64,000 nt of DNA. Origin: Oscillospiraceae bacterium (lineage in GTDB: Bacteria > Bacillota > Clostridia > Oscillospirales > Oscillospiraceae). The notes under the pieces were generated by a model. The model searched no databases, had not been told where the DNA came from, and saw nothing but the letters and a program-made list of their open reading frames with translations. How positions within the stretch are numbered: the stretch's first letter is position 1; the number at the start of each line of letters is the position of its first letter. The position numbers were made by a program, and so were the translations under genes. Location: positions 1 through 64,000 of the forward strand of contig JAJQCF010000010.1 in NCBI GenBank assembly GCA_021202845.1, written 5' to 3'. Positions 35,013 to 43,304 of the stretch are shown piece after piece.

Positions 35013-36557
35013 TCAGTTCTCCTCATTGCCCAGCGCTTCTTTGGCTTTTACGGTTACTTTCTCGTCATAGCAGGCGAACATGCTGTCTACCAGCTCGCGG
35101 TCGGGGGCTTTGGTGAAGAGGCTGACTAACGGCGTGAGGACAAGGCCGGCCAGCATACAGAACGCGCCGCAGTTTATGGGGCTTTGCAGGACGGTGGGGA
35201 AGATGCTCGGCACGAGTATGTCGGCCAGCATGACGATGGTGGAGAACACAAAGCAGACCCAGCAGGCCGCCTTGCTGATGCGCTTGGAGTACAGGCCGTA
35301 CATGAACGGCGCGAGGAAGGCTCCCGCCAGCGCGCCCCAAGATATTCCCATGAGCTGGGCGATGAACGTGACGGACGAGTTGTACTGAATGAGCGCGATG
35401 ACAACGGAGATGAGTATGAACACAACGATGAGCGCGCGCATGATGACGAGCTGCTTTTTCTCGCTCATGTTCTTTATAATATTGTCCTTGAGGAAGTCCA
35501 GCGTGAGGGTGGAGCTGGAGGCCAGAACAAGGCTGGAGAGCGTGGACATAGAGGCCGAGAGAACGAGAATGACGACTATAGCGATGAGTATGTCGGGCAG
35601 ACCGGAGAGCATGGTCGGCACAACGGAGTCGTAACCGTTGGCGGAGATGTCAATCTGGTCGGAGAAGAGACGCCCGAAGCCGCCGAGGAAGTAGCAGCCG
35701 CCGGAGACGACGAGCGCGAACAGCGTGGAAATTATCATGCCCTTGTGGACGGCGCTCTCGCTCTTGATAGCGTAGAACTTCTGCACCATCTGCGGCAGTC
35801 CCCAAGTGCCGAGCGAGGTGAGAATGACGACGCCGAGCAGGTTGAGCGGGTCGGGGCCGAAGAACGAGGCGAACGCGCCGGACATATCGTAGCTGGGGTC
35901 GGTGATTTCGCTCAGACCCGTGTACGCGGCCATGAAGCCGCCCTTGCTCGCCAGCACCGCGGCTATGACCGCCACTATGCCGAAGAGCATGATTATGCCC
36001 TGAATGAAGTCGTTTATAGCGGTTGCCATGTAGCCGCCCGCGATGACGTAAATGCCGGTGAGCACCGCCATGACGATGACGCAGACGGAGTAGTCGATGT
36101 TGAAGGCCATACCGAACAGGCGGCTCAAGCCGTTATAGAGGCTGGCGGTGTAGGGTATGAGGAAGATGAAGATTATGACCGAGGCGGCAATCTTCAGCGA
36201 CTTGGAGTTGTAGCGCTTCTGGAAGAAGTCGGGCATTGTTGCGCTCTTGAGGTGCTGCGTCATAATGCGCGTGCGTCTGCCGAGCACCGCCCACGCCAAA
36301 AGCGAGCCGATGAGGGCGTTGCCTATGCCCGCCCACGTCGCGGCAATGCCGTACTTCCAGCCGAACTGTCCGGCGTAGCCGACGAACACGACGGCGGAGA
36401 AGTAGCTTGTGCCGTAAGCAAAGGCAGTGAGCCACGGGCCGACGGAGCGCCCGCCGAGAACGAAGCCGTTTACGTCCGTCGCGTGGCGGCGGCAGTAGAG
36501 GCCGACATAGACCAGTACGCCGAAGAACACGATTAAAAGGATAATTTTCAGTGCCAA
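35013..36557 (-). CDS. Sodium:solute symporter (SSS family, PutP-like)
   Basis: 514 residues, about 13 membrane helices. SSS-family features: GGRSVGPWLTAFAYGTSYFSAVVFVGYAGQ early, the IYVIAGGYMATAINDFIQGIIM stretch in the core, and conserved Ser/Thr in the Na+ site region LSASMSTLSSLVLASSSTLT. It imports a small solute with sodium; the closest textbook members carry proline or pantothenate, but the substrate is not readable here. The start is TTG 36557 with a weak AAAGG site. It stands alone with its own promoter. Confidence 0.88.
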   Translation of the reverse strand: MALKIILLIVFFGVLVYVGLYCRRHATDVNGFVLGGRSVGPWLTAFAYGTSYFSAVVFVGYAGQFGWKYGIAATWAGIGNALIGSLLAWAVLGRRTRIMTQHLKSATMPDFFQKRYNSKSLKIAASVIIFIFLIPYTASLYNGLSRLFGMAFNIDYSVCVIVMAVLTGIYVIAGGYMATAINDFIQGIIMLFGIVAVIAAVLASKGGFMAAYTGLSEITDPSYDMSGAFASFFGPDPLNLLGVVILTSLGTWGLPQMVQKFYAIKSESAVHKGMIISTLFALVVSGGCYFLGGFGRLFSDQIDISANGYDSVVPTMLSGLPDILIAIVVILVLSASMSTLSSLVLASSSTLTLDFLKDNIIKNMSEKKQLVIMRALIVVFILISVVIALIQYNSSVTFIAQLMGISWGALAGAFLAPFMYGLYSKRISKAACWVCFVFSTIVMLADILVPSIFPTVLQSPINCGAFCMLAGLVLTPLVSLFTKAPDRELVDSMFACYDEKVTVKAKEALGNEEN

Positions 36558-36626
36558 ATCAAACAGAACCTTTCTTTTTCAAACTCTCTTTTTTGGATAA
36601 AACGCAAATAGATTTTAGCCATTTAA

Positions 36627-36655
36627 ACAATAACGCATAAAAGTGAAAAAGTCAA
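36627..36655 (-). promoter_or_regulatory. Promoter of the symporter gene at 35013
   Basis: Minus strand TTGACT (36655-36650), 17 bases, TATTGT (36632-36627). Confidence 0.6.
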
Positions 36656-36771
36656 GAGGGTTTTATGGATATTTGAAACGCAATAAAAATCCTTCATCAG
36701 CCGAAAAAATTTTGCAGGCTAAGTCGTGCCTTTAAATTATAATTGAATAGCGAAAATGGCGGCGAAAGCGG

Positions 36772-37155
36772 CTATTTGCACTCTCCCCATGTCAGCTCGC
36801 CGGTTTGCTCCGCCTCGCGGTAGCGCTCTATTTTGTAGTCCAGACGATCCAGCGCGGCGTCTAATTTGCGGCGCTGGAGCAGGAGCTTTTCGCGCTGACC
36901 TTCCAGCAGCTCCAGCCGCGCGCCGATTGTGCCGCCGCCCTGCTGCGTCAGCCGCACATATTCCGCAATGACCGCAACCGGCAGACCGGCGCTGCGCAGG
37001 CAGCAGGCCAGCTCGACCCACGCCGCGTCCTCCTCGGTGTAATCGCGCCTGCCGCCCGCCGTGCGCGCGACGGAAGGTACTACGCCGACGCGCTCATAAT
37101 AGCGCAGCGTGTCCTCCGTGAGTCCGTAAAGTTTGCTGACTTCTTTTATTGTCAT
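36772..37155 (-). CDS. MerR-family regulator
   Basis: 127 residues. Winged helix at the N-terminus (TIKEVSKLYGLTEDTLRYYERVGVVP), then a coiled-coil dimerisation helix (about 80-115). No Cys pair of the metal-sensing MerR types is present apart from CC at about 51-52; the AdhR/NmlR branch (aldehyde or electrophile response) is a fair guess from the DNA site. ATG 37155 follows AAGGGTG; the frame extends upstream to 37209 without a ribosome site. It is the only gene behind the MerR-type promoter, so it is self-regulated. Confidence 0.88.
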   Translation of the reverse strand: MTIKEVSKLYGLTEDTLRYYERVGVVPSVARTAGGRRDYTEEDAAWVELACCLRSAGLPVAVIAEYVRLTQQGGGTIGARLELLEGQREKLLLQRRKLDAALDRLDYKIERYREAEQTGELTWGECK

Positions 37156-37230
37156 AAGAATTTCACCCTTTTGTACGTTGATTTTGCTGTGTGTCCGTGA
37201 CTCAATCATTATAAAATACGGTTCCGTTTG

Positions 37231-37261
37231 ATTATACAGCTTGGAGTCAGCTCCAAGTCAA
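37231..37261 (-). promoter_or_regulatory. MerR-type promoter with 19-base spacer and operator dyad
   Basis: Minus strand TTGACT (37261-37256), a 19-base spacer and TATAAT (37236-37231). The dyad CTTGGAG-N4-CTCCAAG (37240-37246/37251-37257) fills the spacer. Over-long spacer plus central dyad is the hallmark of MerR-activated promoters, here driving the merR gene itself. Confidence 0.8.
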
Positions 37262-37300
37262 GCCCCGCGAAAAAAATTTGCTTCTGGACGAAAAAATGTG

Positions 37301-37329
37301 TTGACAAACGCCGCGAATTTTGGTATTAT
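37301..37329 (+). promoter_or_regulatory. Promoter of the tRNA-Thr/tRNA-Tyr pair
   Basis: TTGACA (37301-37306), 17 bases, TATTAT (37324-37329). Confidence 0.75.
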
Positions 37330-37348
37330 CATTCTTGCTTGTTGCTGT

Positions 37349-37424
37349 GCTGGTGTAGCTCAGTTGGTAGAGCAGCTGATTTGTAATCAGCAGGTCGGGG
37401 GTTCGAGTCCGTCCACCAGCTCCA
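37349..37424 (+). tRNA. tRNA-Thr (anticodon TGT)
   Basis: 76 bases with encoded CCA. Acceptor GCTGGTG/CACCAGC, D-arm AGCTCAGTTGGTAGAGC, anticodon stem CTGAT/ATCAG around TTTGTAA, T-loop GTTCGAGTC. Reads ACA and other ACN codons. Confidence 0.97.
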
Positions 37425-37442
37425 GACCGCACAATATCATAT

Positions 37443-37527
37443 GGGGGAATTCCCGAGTGGCCAAAGGGGACAGACTGTAAATCTGCTGGCGATGCCTTCG
37501 GTGGTTCGAATCCACCTTCCCCCACCA
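37443..37527 (+). tRNA. tRNA-Tyr (anticodon GTA)
   Basis: 85 bases with encoded CCA and a long variable arm (type II). Acceptor GGGGGAA/TTCCCCC, anticodon loop CTGTAAA within AGA/TCT, T-loop GGTTCGAATCC. Cotranscribed with tRNA-Thr, 18 bases apart. Confidence 0.97.
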
Positions 37528-37534
37528 AGATTGT

Positions 37535-37575
37535 CCTGAACCTCTTTTCTCAAGAAAACCGGTTCAGGTTTTCTT
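37535..37575 (+). terminator. Terminator of the tRNA operon
   Basis: CCTGAACC (37535-37542) pairs with GGTTCAGG (37561-37568), then TTTTCTTT. Confidence 0.8.
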
Positions 37576-37625
37576 TAGTGTTTAAAAATCATATCATCAT
37601 ATCAAATTCAAGAGGAGCGCGGCTT

Positions 37626-38861
37626 ATGAGCAGCATAACAGATATTTCGCTTGCGCCGTCGGGCGAGACAAAAATACAGTGGGTGGCGCGGAATATGCCG
37701 CTTTTGGCGGCGATTGCGCGGGACTTCCAGAAGTACCGCCCGTTCGAGGGCATGAAGGTCACGCTCTCCGTGCATTTGGAGGCCAAGACCGCGTGGCTCT
37801 GCCGCGTTATGGCTATGGGCGGCGCGGAGATGTACGTCACCGGCTCCAACCCGCTCTCCACGCAGGACGACGTGGCGGCGGCGCTGGCCGCTGGCGGCAT
37901 CGAGGTCTTTGCCCACCACGGCGCGACGGACGCGCAGTACGCCGAGGATATACGCGCGGCACTGCGCTGCGGACCGAACATTATAATTGACGACGGCGGC
38001 GACCTTGTGGAGATGATACACGAGGAGTTCCCCGAGCTTATCCCCAACGTCTACGGCGCGTGCGAGGAAACAACGACGGGCATACTGCGCGACAAGGCGC
38101 GCGCAAGGGCGGGAAAGCTGCGTTTCCCCGTTGTCATGGTCAACGAGGCCGACTGCAAGCACCTTTTCGACAACCGCTACGGCACCGGCCAGAGCGTCTG
38201 GGACGGCATAAACCGCACGACGAACCTCATCGTGGCGGGCAAATATGTCGTCGTGGCGGGCTACGGCTGGTGCGGCCGCGGCGTTGCCATGCGCGCCAAG
38301 GGGCTGGGAGCGAAGGTCATAGTGACGGAGATTGACCCCGTGAAGGCCATAGAAGCGCACATGGACGGCTTCCGCGTCATGCCCATGAGTGAGGCCGCGC
38401 CGCTGGGCGACTTCTTTGTGACCGTCACCGGTTGCCGCGACGTTATCACAATGGAGCATATCAACAGTATGCACGACGGCGCAATTTTGTCCAACGCGGG
38501 GCACTTCAACGTGGAAATCGCTATGGACGCGCTGGAAAAGGCCGCGATTGCCAAGTATGAGGCGCGGCACAACATAGCCGGTTACCGCCTTGAAAACGGC
38601 AGAACGGTGTTTGTGCTGGCCGAGGGGCGGCTTGTGAACCTCGCCAGCGGCGACGGACACCCGGCGGAGATTATGGACATGAGCTTTGCCATTCAGGCGC
38701 TTTCCGCAAAATATCTGGCCGAGACACGCGGCATGACCGCGCCCGACGTGATACCCGTCCCGCGCGAGACTGACATCGCCACCGCCAAGAAGAAGCTGGA
38801 GACGCTGGGCATAAGCATCGACGCGCTCACGCCCGAGCAGCTGGACTATTTGGGACTCTGA
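37626..38861 (+). CDS. ahcY: Adenosylhomocysteinase
   Basis: 411 residues, the shorter archaeal/clostridial-type S-adenosylhomocysteine hydrolase. NAD-dependent; splits SAH into adenosine and homocysteine to relieve methyltransferase inhibition. Motifs: EAKTAWLCRVMAMGGAEMYVTGSNPLSTQDDV, TTTGILRDKARAR, the NAD loop VVVAGYGWCGRGVAMRAKGLGA, VTGCRDVI and ILSNAGHFNVEI. GAGGAG precedes the ATG. The AEC transporter gene starts 4 bases later. No SAH riboswitch could be recognised in the short leader. Confidence 0.93.
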   Translation: MSSITDISLAPSGETKIQWVARNMPLLAAIARDFQKYRPFEGMKVTLSVHLEAKTAWLCRVMAMGGAEMYVTGSNPLSTQDDVAAALAAGGIEVFAHHGATDAQYAEDIRAALRCGPNIIIDDGGDLVEMIHEEFPELIPNVYGACEETTTGILRDKARARAGKLRFPVVMVNEADCKHLFDNRYGTGQSVWDGINRTTNLIVAGKYVVVAGYGWCGRGVAMRAKGLGAKVIVTEIDPVKAIEAHMDGFRVMPMSEAAPLGDFFVTVTGCRDVITMEHINSMHDGAILSNAGHFNVEIAMDALEKAAIAKYEARHNIAGYRLENGRTVFVLAEGRLVNLASGDGHPAEIMDMSFAIQALSAKYLAETRGMTAPDVIPVPRETDIATAKKKLETLGISIDALTPEQLDYLGL

Positions 38862-38865
38862 TAAA

Positions 38866-39792
38866 ATGGGAATGAGCGTTGAATCTATCGTCCAGCAGAT
38901 GCTTATTTTGCTGGCGTTCATGGTTGTCGGCTTCATCGCCTGCCGCACGAATATAATAGACAAGGTGGGCAACGAAAAGCTCAACAAGGTCGGGCTTTAC
39001 ATATGCCAGCCCGCGCTGGTGTTCGCCGCCGTGCTCAATAACGAGCTGACGTACTCCAAGTTAGAGGTTTTGAAGTTCATCGGCGTGGACTGCCTGCTGT
39101 TCGCGGTGTTCATCGCCCTGAGCTATGTGCTGACGCCGCTGCTGCGTCCGACCAAGGAGAGCCGCGGCACGTTCCGCTTCATGCTGATTTTCGGCAACTG
39201 CGCCTTCATGGGCTACCCCGTGGTGGCCTCGCTGTTTGGCGACGGCGCAATTTTCTTGGCCTCGCTGATGACGCTGCCGTTCAACCTTCTCAGCTACTCC
39301 TACGGCATAGTGCTGATGACGGGGCACGGGCTCAAGTTTGACAAAAAGCTGTTCCTGAACCCCGCGTTCATCTCCACGCTGCTCTCGCTGGTGATTTTCT
39401 TCTGCGAGATTAAAGCGCCGTATGTAATCTGCGAGGTCTGCGACACTTTAGGCGACATGACCATACCCTGCGCCATGCTCGTAATCGGCGCGACGCTGGG
39501 GCAGATGCACATCAAGACCCTGTTCGGCGACTGGCGCATATATGTGCTCTGCGTGCTCAGGCTTATTGTCATACCCGTTGTCGCGTGGCTGGTCTGCCGG
39601 CTTGTGGTCACGGACGAGCTGTTCTTCGACGTTGTGGTCGTGCAGTGTACAATGCCCGTGGCGGCCGTGGCGAGCATACTCAGCATAGAATACAAGGGCG
39701 ACATTCTCTCGGCCTCCCGCGGCGTTTTTATGACGACGGTGTTGAGCGTGGTGACGGTGCCGCTCATGACGTGGCTGCTGCTCATGCATTGA
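38866..39792 (+). CDS. AEC family transporter (auxin efflux carrier-like)
   Basis: 308 residues, about ten membrane helices, AEC (malonate/auxin carrier) family, with FRFMLIFGNCAFMGYPVVASLFGDGAIFLASL in the middle and the conserved MPVAAVASILSIEY segment near the end. Probably exports or imports an organic acid. Translational coupling to ahcY is likely because no clear ribosome site is seen; an ATG two codons later is an alternative start. Confidence 0.85.
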   Translation: MGMSVESIVQQMLILLAFMVVGFIACRTNIIDKVGNEKLNKVGLYICQPALVFAAVLNNELTYSKLEVLKFIGVDCLLFAVFIALSYVLTPLLRPTKESRGTFRFMLIFGNCAFMGYPVVASLFGDGAIFLASLMTLPFNLLSYSYGIVLMTGHGLKFDKKLFLNPAFISTLLSLVIFFCEIKAPYVICEVCDTLGDMTIPCAMLVIGATLGQMHIKTLFGDWRIYVLCVLRLIVIPVVAWLVCRLVVTDELFFDVVVVQCTMPVAAVASILSIEYKGDILSASRGVFMTTVLSVVTVPLMTWLLLMH

Positions 39793-39812
39793 GCCGCAGC
39801 GCAAAAAATTGC

Positions 39813-39841
39813 TTTACACCGCGCCGCGTTTCTGCTATAAT
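39813..39841 (+). promoter_or_regulatory. Promoter of tRNA-Arg
   Basis: TTTACA (39813-39818), 17 bases, TATAAT (39836-39841). Confidence 0.75.
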
Positions 39842-39880
39842 ATTTCCGCTCGCCGGCGCTCACAGCAGCGCCGCGCATAT

Positions 39881-39957
39881 GTGCCCGTAGCTCAGCTGGA
39901 TAGAGTGTCAGACTCCGACTCTGAAGGTCGTGCGTTCAAATCGCATCGGGCATACCA
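39881..39957 (+). tRNA. tRNA-Arg (anticodon CCG)
   Basis: 77 bases with CCA. Acceptor GTGCCCG/CGGGCAT (one G-U), D-arm GCTCAGCTGGATAGAGT, anticodon stem TCAGA/TCTGA with loop CTCCGAC, T-loop GTTCAAATC. Reads CGG. Confidence 0.95.
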
Positions 39958-39964
39958 AGCAAAA

Positions 39965-40012
39965 AAGTCAGTGTTTCCAACGCTTTGCGGCGTCGGGCAC
40001 TGACTTTTTATT
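39965..40012 (+). terminator. Terminator after tRNA-Arg
   Basis: AAGTCAGTG (39965-39973) pairs with CACTGACTT (39998-40006), then TTTATTT. Confidence 0.85.
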
Positions 40013-40033
40013 TGCTTTTGGGCGGCGGAGAGT

Positions 40034-40165
40034 TCAACAAAAATTCAACTTCGGATATTTATGTGTCAGGAAAGCGGACGACAATGCTGGAGGCGTTTTC
40101 GCCAACAGCTCTTCCACAACATTGCCGATATAAATATCGTCATCAACAATCAATATTGTTTTCAT
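40034..40165 (-). pseudogene. Remnant of a response regulator receiver domain
   Basis: A 43-codon frame starting ATG 40165 reads MKTILIVDDDIYIGNVVEELL, a textbook receiver-domain N-terminus (beta-1 strand plus acidic DDD), then degenerates (AKTPPALSSAFLTHKYP, still faintly like GYAVSRAYSGTEA) and stops. The rest of the receiver and the output domain are missing. A gene remnant squeezed between the tRNA-Arg terminator and the LysR gene. Confidence 0.7.
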
Positions 40166-40219
40166 CGTTCCCGTCCCGTTCCTCACGCAGAGTTTGTGCA
40201 AAAATTCGCTCTCCCGTTC

Positions 40220-41089
40220 CTACGGCAGCATATCGACGCTTGCCTTGAGCAGCTCGATAAATCTCTTTGCCGCCATTGGCAGACTGCCGTAATCCTTGTA
40301 ACCGACGGCGACGGTGCGGTAAATCGGCGGCTCGGTGCGGCGCAGCGCGAGGCGGTAGTGCGTTCGGTGCAGCACCAGCTCCGCCAGTATGCTTATGCCC
40401 AGCCCCGCCTCCACCATTGTCATAATGGAGTAATCGTCGTGCAGGGTGTATTTGACGTTCGGCGTTATGCCCTCCGCCTTGAAGCCCTCCAAAGGTTCGT
40501 AGTAATGTCCTTCCTCCAAAAGAATGAACGGCTCGCGCGCCAGCTCTTTGAGAGGTACGGGGTCAAGCTCGGCCAGCGGGTGGCCTTCGGGCAGAACGGC
40601 AAGCATTTCCCCCTGCTTGAGCGGCACTGTTTTTATGCCGGACGCGGCGGCGGGGTTCACAAAGCCGAAGTCAATCGTGCCGGTTTTAATCCACTCCTGA
40701 ATCGATGTGTAGTCGCCCTGATGAAGCACGAACTCCACGGCGGGGTAATCGGTCTGGAACTTTTTCAGCAGCTCCGGCAGCCAATGAGCGGATATGCTGG
40801 ATATTGTGCCCATACGGATAACGCCCGTCTCCAGCCCCTTGATGTCCTTGACCTTTTCCTGCGTTGCCCTATATTGGTTTACAAGGCTCTCGACATACGG
40901 ATAAAGCTCCGCGCCCTCGGCGGTGAGGCGTGTGCCGGAGCGGCAGCGGTTCACCAGCTTTATTGACAGCTCGTTTTCCAGCGAGGTAATCATCTGGCTC
41001 ATGGCAGACTGCGTATATCCAAGAGCCTCCGCCGCTTTGGTGAAGCTGCCCAGCTCAATAATTTTTTGCAGCGCAATGTAGCGGTTCAA
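40220..41089 (-). CDS. LysR-family regulator (copy 1)
   Basis: 289 residues: N-terminal HTH (MNRYIALQKIIELGSFTKAAEALGYTQSAMSQMITSLENEL) and a C-terminal periplasmic-binding-like effector domain. Divergent from the MFS-phzF pair with 100 bases between them, so it probably controls that pair. The effector is unknown. Confidence 0.93.
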   Translation of the reverse strand: MNRYIALQKIIELGSFTKAAEALGYTQSAMSQMITSLENELSIKLVNRCRSGTRLTAEGAELYPYVESLVNQYRATQEKVKDIKGLETGVIRMGTISSISAHWLPELLKKFQTDYPAVEFVLHQGDYTSIQEWIKTGTIDFGFVNPAAASGIKTVPLKQGEMLAVLPEGHPLAELDPVPLKELAREPFILLEEGHYYEPLEGFKAEGITPNVKYTLHDDYSIMTMVEAGLGISILAELVLHRTHYRLALRRTEPPIYRTVAVGYKDYGSLPMAAKRFIELLKASVDMLP

Positions 41090-41128
41090 TACTTTAAGTC
41101 TCCTTATGTAATCATTAGAAAGTTTCGT

Positions 41129-41157
41129 TTTACTTATGCTGAATTTAAGTATATACT
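41129..41157 (+). promoter_or_regulatory. Promoter of the MFS-phzF operon
   Basis: TTTACT (41129-41134), 17 bases, TATACT (41152-41157). Copies of TTTAAGT lie on both sides (41093 and 41144), possible LysR contact sites. Confidence 0.6.
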
Positions 41158-41193
41158 ATTGTCAAGCAAAAGGCAAGAGGGGAGTTGAAGCGG

Positions 41194-42411
41194 TTGAAAG
41201 CCAGACAGAGAGTTTTTGCAGTAATTGCCTTTGGGCTGGTTTCCTGCGCGCTTTACGGCATAGGTGCGGGCGTGCGCGCGAACGTGGGGATTTTGCTTAC
41301 GCCTATGGCGCGGCAGTGCGGCGCGGACTACAGCGATGTCAGCCTGTGCATAGCCGTCATGCAGCTTGTTTTCGGCGCCTCGCAGCCGCTGTTCGGCATA
41401 CTGGCGTCCAAAACGTCCAACAGGTTCGTCATGCTGACGGGAGCCGGTTTGCTCACGGTGAGCATGGCCGGAATCCGCTTTGCCGTGTCGCCGGCGGCGC
41501 TGATGCTGTCTCTCGGCGTTTTGTTCGGGCTCGGCTGCGGCACGCTGGCCTTCGGCCTGATTTTGGCCTCGTCCATACGCTTTGTGGGGCCGGAAAACGC
41601 CATGGCAATATCGGGAATGCTCAACGCCGCCTGCGGTATGTTCGGCTTTATCTTCGCGCCGGTAATACAGCGGCTGCTGTCTCTTGGCGGTCTGGAATTA
41701 ACGGCTCCCTGCTTCGCGGCAATATTTTTGCTTCTGGTTCCCGCCGCCTTAATTGTCACCTCGCGCGACCCCAAGGAGCGCCGACGAGAGGAGGCGAGAG
41801 CGCCGCTGCCCTTTGCCAAGGCGCTCGGCAGCCGCACCTACCGCCTGCTGCTGGCGGGCTTTGCCACCTGCGGCTTTCACATGGTGATTATCGAGTCGCA
41901 CCTGTTTTCGCAGTACGTCTCTTACGGAATTGAAGAAACAGCCGCAAGCTGGGCTTTTTCCGTCTACGGCATTTCCACCATAGCGGGCGCGCTGGCGTCC
42001 GGATTTTTGAGCACAAGACTGGACAAAAGCCGCCTTTTGGCCTTTTACTACGGCTTCCGCGCCGTGTGGGTCGCGCTTTACCTGTTTGTTCTGCCCAAAA
42101 CAGTCGCCACCGCAGTCATTTTTTCCACCGGCTTGGGGCTGACGGGTGATGCCACCGTGTCGCCGACCTCGGGGCTTGTCAACGAGAATTTTGACTTGAA
42201 ACAAGCCGCGACGCTCATCGGACTGTTGTTCCTTGTACATCAGGTGGGAGCTTTTTTCAGCTCTTGGCTGGGCGGCGTGCTTGTCAGCTTAACGGGGAGC
42301 TACGCCCCTATCTGGACCGCGGACATCGCTCTGTGCCTCTTTGCCGGCACAATGAGCGCATTGATACATAAATCCGATAAATTTGCCAATCGAAAGGAAC
42401 TTACGACATGA
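41194..42411 (+). CDS. Major facilitator superfamily transporter
   Basis: 405 residues, twelve membrane helices. GVRANVGILLTPMARQCGADYSDVSLCIAVMQLVFG near the start resembles the OFA/monocarboxylate-type MFS groups. Substrate unknown. The start is most likely TTG 41194 (9 bases after GGGGAG); the earlier TTG 41185 abuts that site. It overlaps the PhzF gene by 4 bases (ATGA) and is divergent from a LysR regulator. Confidence 0.88.
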   Translation: MKARQRVFAVIAFGLVSCALYGIGAGVRANVGILLTPMARQCGADYSDVSLCIAVMQLVFGASQPLFGILASKTSNRFVMLTGAGLLTVSMAGIRFAVSPAALMLSLGVLFGLGCGTLAFGLILASSIRFVGPENAMAISGMLNAACGMFGFIFAPVIQRLLSLGGLELTAPCFAAIFLLLVPAALIVTSRDPKERRREEARAPLPFAKALGSRTYRLLLAGFATCGFHMVIIESHLFSQYVSYGIEETAASWAFSVYGISTIAGALASGFLSTRLDKSRLLAFYYGFRAVWVALYLFVLPKTVATAVIFSTGLGLTGDATVSPTSGLVNENFDLKQAATLIGLLFLVHQVGAFFSSWLGGVLVSLTGSYAPIWTADIALCLFAGTMSALIHKSDKFANRKELTT

Positions 42412-43190
42412 AGCAGTATATTGTTGACGCATTCACAGATGAAATTTTCCACGGAAACCCCGCCGCCGTGTGCATTTTGGACAAGTGGGTTTCCGAAAAG
42501 CTGATGACGGACATCACCGCGGAAAACAATCTCTCGGAGACGGCGTTTGCGGTCAAAACGGGCGGGCGTTACAGCCTGCGCTGGTTTACGCCGGGCGGGG
42601 AAATTGACCTCTGCGGCCACGCAACGCTGGCCGCCGCGTTTGTCATTACGAGCTTTTACGAAAAGGACGCGGTGCAGGTTGCGTTTGATACGCTGAGCGG
42701 CACGCTGACGGTGGCAAGAAAGGGCGAGCTGTACGAAATGGATTTTCCGGCCTACAGCCTGCGGCCCGTGCCGGTGACGGCAGAGATGACCGAGGCAATC
42801 GGCGCGGCTCCGCGGGAGGCGTATATGGGTCGGGATTTGCTCTGCGTATTTGACGACGCCGAGGTCGTAAAGAGCCTGAATCCCAATCAGCAAAAGCTCC
42901 TCGCCTTGGACGGGCTGCTTCTGCACGCCACGGCCGCGGGAGAGGATTTTGACTGCGTTTCACGCTCGTTTGCGCCCAAGTGCGGCGTGGCGGAGGACCC
43001 CGTCTGCGGCTCCGGCCACTGCCACATAGCACCGTATTGGGCGAGCAGGCTGGGCAAGAGCGAGCTCGCGGCCTATCAAGCCTCCCGCAGAGGCGGCGCG
43101 CTGTACTGCCGCATGGAGGGCGAAAGAGTGAAGCTGGCGGGAAAAGCCGTGCTCTACAGCTGCGCAGAGCTGAACGTTCGCGAAAATTAA
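42408..43190 (+). CDS. PhzF-family isomerase/epimerase
   Basis: 260 residues with the twin hot-dog-like PhzF fold. Signature VDAFTDEIFHGNPAAVC at 6-22, catalytic Glu44 in NNLSETAF, GEIDLCGHATLAAAF, and C-terminal EDPVCGSGHCHIAPYWA. PhzF proteins isomerise small hydroxy-anthranilate-like substrates; most members are of unknown role. Translationally coupled to the MFS transporter, which suggests handling of the same small acid. Confidence 0.9.
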   Translation: MKQYIVDAFTDEIFHGNPAAVCILDKWVSEKLMTDITAENNLSETAFAVKTGGRYSLRWFTPGGEIDLCGHATLAAAFVITSFYEKDAVQVAFDTLSGTLTVARKGELYEMDFPAYSLRPVPVTAEMTEAIGAAPREAYMGRDLLCVFDDAEVVKSLNPNQQKLLALDGLLLHATAAGEDFDCVSRSFAPKCGVAEDPVCGSGHCHIAPYWASRLGKSELAAYQASRRGGALYCRMEGERVKLAGKAVLYSCAELNVREN

Positions 43191-43201
43191 ACCGACGCGG
43201 G

Positions 43202-43230
43202 TTGACATTTTTGCCGCCATATCTTATACT
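43202..43230 (+). promoter_or_regulatory. Promoter of the aminotransferase gene
   Basis: TTGACA (43202-43207), 17 bases, TATACT (43225-43230), leaving a leader of about 70 bases. Confidence 0.75.
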
Positions 43231-43304
43231 GAACATCATGCTGAAGGAGTGTCGGCGCGCTAAGGCGCGGCTCTTAAAAGTCTCTGAAAAAGGAGTAAAG
43301 ATAT

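Noticed and set aside
35184-36536. 450-codon plus-strand frame opposite the other symporter
   Set aside because: Same reason: antisense shadow with no homology.
37576-37625. SAH riboswitch ahead of ahcY
   Set aside because: Only about 50 bases separate the tRNA terminator from the start codon, too short for the known aptamer.
37608-38987. Long minus-strand open frame (459 codons) opposite ahcY
   Set aside because: No family resemblance, no ribosome site, and exactly antisense to a well-supported enzyme gene; long antisense frames are expected at this GC content.
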